DNA of 64,000 nucleotides, from contig NZ_JAINRD010000001.1 in the NCBI RefSeq assembly GCF_020400605.1, positions 682,001-746,000 of the forward strand, given 5' to 3'. The notes beneath the pieces are model-generated. The model did not search any database. It saw nothing but the letters and a program-made list of their open reading frames with translations, and was not told the origin of the DNA. This DNA is from Streptomyces aculeolatus. Its GTDB lineage: Bacteria; Actinomycetota; Actinomycetes; Streptomycetales; Streptomycetaceae. Positions 61,223 through 64,000 of this stretch are shown here, piece after piece (the stretch's first letter is position 1; each line of letters starts with the position of its first letter). Position numbers and translations under genes: made by a program.

Positions 61223-61627
61223 TCACACCCCGCCGAACAGCTCCAGCAGTTCCGTCCGGCCGGCCACCCGGGCCGCGGCCACCGCCGACGGCGAGCCGGC
61301 CTGCGGATCCGCCCCGTACCGCAGCAGCACCCGCACGACGTCGTCCGCCCCGGCCCGTACCGCCGCGGCCAGCGGTGTCGCACCCGCGGCCCCGACCTGA
61401 TCCACGTCCGCACCCCGCTGGAGCAGCGCGGCGACGGTCCCGGAGTGCCCGTGCACCGCGGCGAGCATGACGAGGGTGTCCCCCTCGTCGTCCCGCAGCC
61501 CGGCCGGGACCCCGGCGTCCACATAGGCGGCCAGCGTGTCGGTCCGCCCCTGCCGGGCGAGCTCGAAAGCCTTGGTGGCCAGCTCGAACACGGCGGGGTC
61601 GTGCGCGGGCACATGAGCTCCACTCAT
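61223..61627 (-). CDS. Ankyrin repeat protein
   Basis: A 134-residue protein with three ankyrin repeats (about 25-125): RTDTLAAYVDAGVPAGLRDDEGDTLVMLAAVHGHSGTVAALLQRGADVDQVGAAGATPLAAAVRAGADDVVRVLLRYGADPQAG. Single-domain ankyrin proteins of this length are common in streptomycetes and mediate protein binding; the partner is unknown. It ends 6 bp after the convergent ABC permease. Confidence 0.9.
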   Translation of the reverse strand: MSGAHVPAHDPAVFELATKAFELARQGRTDTLAAYVDAGVPAGLRDDEGDTLVMLAAVHGHSGTVAALLQRGADVDQVGAAGATPLAAAVRAGADDVVRVLLRYGADPQAGSPSAVAAARVAGRTELLELFGGV

Positions 61628-61636
61628 GCCGTCACC

Positions 61637-62746
61637 CTACGGTGCGGAAGGCGATCCGCCGGTATTGTCCGGTCGCCGCTTCCGCGGTGTGGTGAGCCAC
61701 CGCAGCAACTCCTGCTCGATCTCACCGGCGCCGGCCACCGTGGGCAACAGCAGTGAGTCCGCCGCCCGGTCCAGAGCTGTGTTGATCACCTTCGCGGCTT
61801 CGGCCGTCGACGTCTCGCCCCGCTCCGTCGAGTACGCCTGCCGGATCACGTCCGTGTACACCGACTGGATCCGCTTGAACGCGAGGTAGCGAGGCAGGTC
61901 CGCCTCGATGCCCGCGGTCGCGCCGGGCCGGAGGTCCTCCGCCACGGCGGCCCAGCGCGCGACGACGTGGTTCTCCTGGCGCGCGGGATAGCGCATCAGG
62001 TGCAGGTGGGTGGCGAGGTCGTACAGCGGATCACCGATCAGGGCCAGCTCCCAGTCGATGGTCCAGAGACCGTCGTCCTCGTCGACGATGAGGTTCGCGC
62101 GGTGAACGTCCCCATGCAGCAGCCCGAAGGGGCGTGGGGTCATGCGCTCGAGCTCGGTGTGGAGGGAGCGCATCGAGGCGGTGGCCGACGCCGGATGGAT
62201 GCCCAGGCTGTGGAAAAGTGCCTCGAAGTGCGAGAGGGAGTGCGCGACCACGTCGGTGAAGGTGAACCGGACGAGATCCCGGGCGAACGCCGTGCTGCCA
62301 CGGTCCTCCGGCAGGGGCGAGTGGAGCGCGAGCAGCGCGGGATCGTGGGATTCGACGGCCAGCAGCTCCTGGAAGAGCCGGAAAATCTGGTCGACGAACT
62401 CGGCGGGCACTTCTTCTCCCGGCCGCGAGACCTCCGCCAGCGTGCTTCCCACGATGAAGCTCTGGACAGTGAGGGAGTCGATGCGGCCGACCTCCGGGAT
62501 ACGGGACACGCGTCCCGCCAGCCTGGCGAGCAGATCGTCCTCGGAGCCGAAGCACCTGCGGTCGAACCACAGCAGTCCGGGGCGGGGGTCCCGCAGCTTC
62601 ACCCACCCGGCCGACTGCCCGAACAGGCCGGACGCGGCGCTGAGCCGGACCGCGTATGTCTCGTGGTGGTATCCGGGCAGCGGCCCCACGACCTGCTCCG
62701 CCGCGGCGAAGAGGGCCTGAAGAGGGGATGCTTGGGAGGCCGGCAT
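61637..62746 (-). CDS. Phosphotransferase (APH/choline kinase-like)
   Basis: A 369-residue protein of the aminoglycoside phosphotransferase/choline-kinase fold. The catalytic loop is FGLLHGDVHRANLIVDEDDGLWTIDWELALIGDPLYDLATHLHLM, with the HGDxHxxN and IDWE motifs. ATG at 62746 is taken because upstream in-frame sequence to 62845 looks non-coding; GTG 62845 would put it 3 bp from the HAD gene. It follows the HAD hydrolase in one operon. It may phosphorylate a small alcohol or antibiotic. Confidence 0.85.
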   Translation of the reverse strand: MPASQASPLQALFAAAEQVVGPLPGYHHETYAVRLSAASGLFGQSAGWVKLRDPRPGLLWFDRRCFGSEDDLLARLAGRVSRIPEVGRIDSLTVQSFIVGSTLAEVSRPGEEVPAEFVDQIFRLFQELLAVESHDPALLALHSPLPEDRGSTAFARDLVRFTFTDVVAHSLSHFEALFHSLGIHPASATASMRSLHTELERMTPRPFGLLHGDVHRANLIVDEDDGLWTIDWELALIGDPLYDLATHLHLMRYPARQENHVVARWAAVAEDLRPGATAGIEADLPRYLAFKRIQSVYTDVIRQAYSTERGETSTAEAAKVINTALDRAADSLLLPTVAGAGEIEQELLRWLTTPRKRRPDNTGGSPSAP

Positions 62747-62848
62747 CGGTCGGGGTGTCCTCGGCTGTGGCGAGCGGGTGTTGCAGTGATCAGGGAAGAT
62801 TACTCGGCTGCGACCTGTGTCGTCCCGTCGACGCCACTGAGACACCAG

Positions 62849-63574
62849 CTAATTGTCGGGGGGACGGACGACGGCACCGGCGGTGCCGCGTATCGCCTGG
62901 AGTACTTCTTTCATCGAGCCGACGATGAGCTGCACTTCTTCCTGCTTCAGGGCCTCGGCCTTCGGCGTTGTACGTGCGTAGCCGACGAAGGCGACGCCCA
63001 CGTCCTTGGCGGCCGCCCAGTCCGAAGGGGTGTCCCCGATCATGAGGCATTCACCGGGCTCGGTGCCGGTCGACTTCAGCGCGCGCGACAGGCAGTCCGG
63101 GTCGGGTTTGAGCAGGATCGGGTCTGCCTGACGGCCGTGGACGTGGGGGGAGAAGTACTTGTCGAGTCCGTACCGGTTCAGATAGACGCGGATGGCGGTC
63201 GCCGAGTTGTTCGACGTGACGGCCAGCGTCCGGCCCTGACCGTGCAACTCCTCGATCAGCGCGTGGGCGCTCGGAGTGCTGGCGGCCGAGCCCGCCGCCG
63301 TCTCCTCCTCCTGCGTGAGCTTTTGCTCGACGGTACGTATCAACTCGTGGCCCGGCGCCGCGTGAAGGGCGGCACGGAGGATGCTGTGCGGGTCGTGCGG
63401 CTCGTACTCGTCACCCGCCAGCAGGCGGGGTGCTTTGTCGTCCAGCAGCTTGCGCAGCCGCCCCGCGACGAGGGCGGCCGGGTGCTCGGAGAACAGCCGG
63501 CAGATCGGTCCGTCGAAGTCGAAGAACACGCACTTGGCCGAGTCGAGCGCTGCTGCGAGGGGGGTCATCCGCAT
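62849..63574 (-). CDS. HAD family hydrolase
   Basis: A 241-residue HAD phosphatase with motif I FFDFDGPICRLF, motif II TSNNSAT and motif III KPDPDCLSRALK, and motif IV GDTPSDWAAAKDVG. Start ATG 63574 (or 63568); an in-frame ATG at 63685 is unlikely. It is upstream of the phosphotransferase gene, and the pair may process a small phosphorylated metabolite. Confidence 0.87.
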   Translation of the reverse strand: MRMTPLAAALDSAKCVFFDFDGPICRLFSEHPAALVAGRLRKLLDDKAPRLLAGDEYEPHDPHSILRAALHAAPGHELIRTVEQKLTQEEETAAGSAASTPSAHALIEELHGQGRTLAVTSNNSATAIRVYLNRYGLDKYFSPHVHGRQADPILLKPDPDCLSRALKSTGTEPGECLMIGDTPSDWAAAKDVGVAFVGYARTTPKAEALKQEEVQLIVGSMKEVLQAIRGTAGAVVRPPDN

Positions 63575-63928
63575 CCGATCCGTCGTACGGGGCCGCCATC
63601 CCACGGGTTCAGTGGCCGACCGCGGAACCGGTCGACGAGGTGAGTGCGCGCCGCCGTCGTGCACCTGCCGGTGAGAATGCCGCAAGGGGGGTCTCCATCC
63701 CGTACGCGTCCTGGATGCCGTGACGTTTCTCCGAGTCCGCTCTGACTCGCCGAACGCCGGGGGATCAGTGCCCGGACTGCACCGTACAACGGCCGGTCAT
63801 TTTCGGGCAGTCGGCAGTACAGCCAATGCACCGCGCTGCTCACGATCGGACGGAACCGGCATCCCAGTCGTGTCCGGCCACCGTGAGCCGCCGGTGCGTC
63901 TCGCCTCGTGCCGCGCAGCCTGCCGTTC
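63575..63928. other. Intergenic region, nothing recognised
   Basis: A stretch of 354 bases between the HAD gene and the gene at the right edge. I see no convincing gene: a + strand frame at 63720-63935 has no ribosome site and weak codon pattern. No hairpin or repeat of note was seen. It presumably holds the promoter of the HAD gene. Confidence 0.5.
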
Positions 63929-64000
63929 TCAGTAGCCGATGGGGTACGGCACGGCGATGCTCGTCCACAGCGACTCGAACCACATCCGGGAGTGCTCGAC
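63929..64000 (-). CDS. Unidentified protein, C-terminal 23 codons (partial)
   Basis: The reverse strand from the right edge encodes a short C-terminus ending MWFESLWTSIAVPYPIGY before a TGA at 63929. Codon use is consistent with a real gene that continues beyond the window. The WFESLW segment resembles the C-terminus of some actinobacterial regulators, but that is only an impression. No domain can be named. Confidence 0.5.
   Translation of the reverse strand, partial: VEHSRMWFESLWTSIAVPYPIGY

Noticed and set aside
63720..63935. Possible small gene on the + strand near the right end
   Set aside because: No ribosome site, no recognisable motif, and it overlaps the 3' end of a better-supported reverse gene fragment.

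Overview
The window reads as an ordinary chromosomal segment from a Streptomyces-like actinomycete. GC is very high, third codon positions are almost always G or C, GTG and TTG starts are common, and the families are typical of streptomycetes: an EshA-type family 2B encapsulin, DUF397 / XRE / RsbW-like sets, DUF2516, DUF2277, PF04672 methyltransferase, ROK repressor, many TetR regulators and two DrrAB-type ABC exporters. I saw no tRNA, rRNA, CRISPR array, insertion sequence or prophage. The window starts inside one gene and ends inside another.

Layout. 1-524: 5' part of a TIGR01777-type epimerase. 600-11006: sugar locus, with a ROK repressor divergent from an operon of ABC ATPase, two permeases, a binding lipoprotein and a sugar isomerase/epimerase with 0-4 nt overlaps, then a large secreted ThuA + sugar dehydrogenase + PKD + carbohydrate-binding protein. 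11080-24800: small transcription units, mostly a regulator divergent from its likely target with a visible palindromic operator between them (TetR/Ohr, TetR/MFS, TetR/F420-type oxidoreductase, TetR-AidB/GNAT), then an XRE-TPR regulator, a resolvase-like protein lacking its catalytic serine, and hypotheticals. 24832-34094: probable envelope or glycolipid region with a polytopic membrane protein, a membrane-anchored molybdopterin oxidoreductase, an operon of polyprenyl-type glycosyltransferase, TIGR04282-type transferase and methyltransferase, a two-component system and a nucleotide-sugar epimerase carrying a zinc-ribbon-like insert.

34264-38509: encapsulin shell gene eshA facing a phosphoketolase gene across a strong terminator. 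No usual encapsulin cargo gene lies beside it. 38697-42281: DUF397 protein, Ser/Thr kinase, RsbW-like ATPase and XRE regulator. The DUF397 promoter region and the ATPase/XRE intergenic region share a 23-bp site (20 of 23 identical), so they probably form one regulon although the kinase gene separates them. 42381-47224: aldehyde dehydrogenase, CBS protein and a PadR-controlled ABC exporter with three matching operators. 47349-57589: amino-acid exporter, pyrophosphatase (ppa), D-Ala-D-Ala carboxypeptidase, NlpC/P60 hydrolase, two PP2C phosphatases (one fused to a response-regulator receiver, one fused to a MerR regulator with an internal ribosome binding site) and an XRE/HBHA-like pair. 57637-64000: GNAT, a TetR-controlled second ABC exporter, an ankyrin protein, a kinase-fold phosphotransferase with a HAD hydrolase, and the edge of one more gene.

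The observations I would follow first are the eshA/phosphoketolase neighbourhood with its perfect stem-loop one base before the eshA start codon, the shared 23-bp site of the DUF397/XRE/ATPase set, the MerR-PP2C fusion with an internal start, and the resolvase-like protein without its serine. All are readings of sequence; none has been tested by computation.
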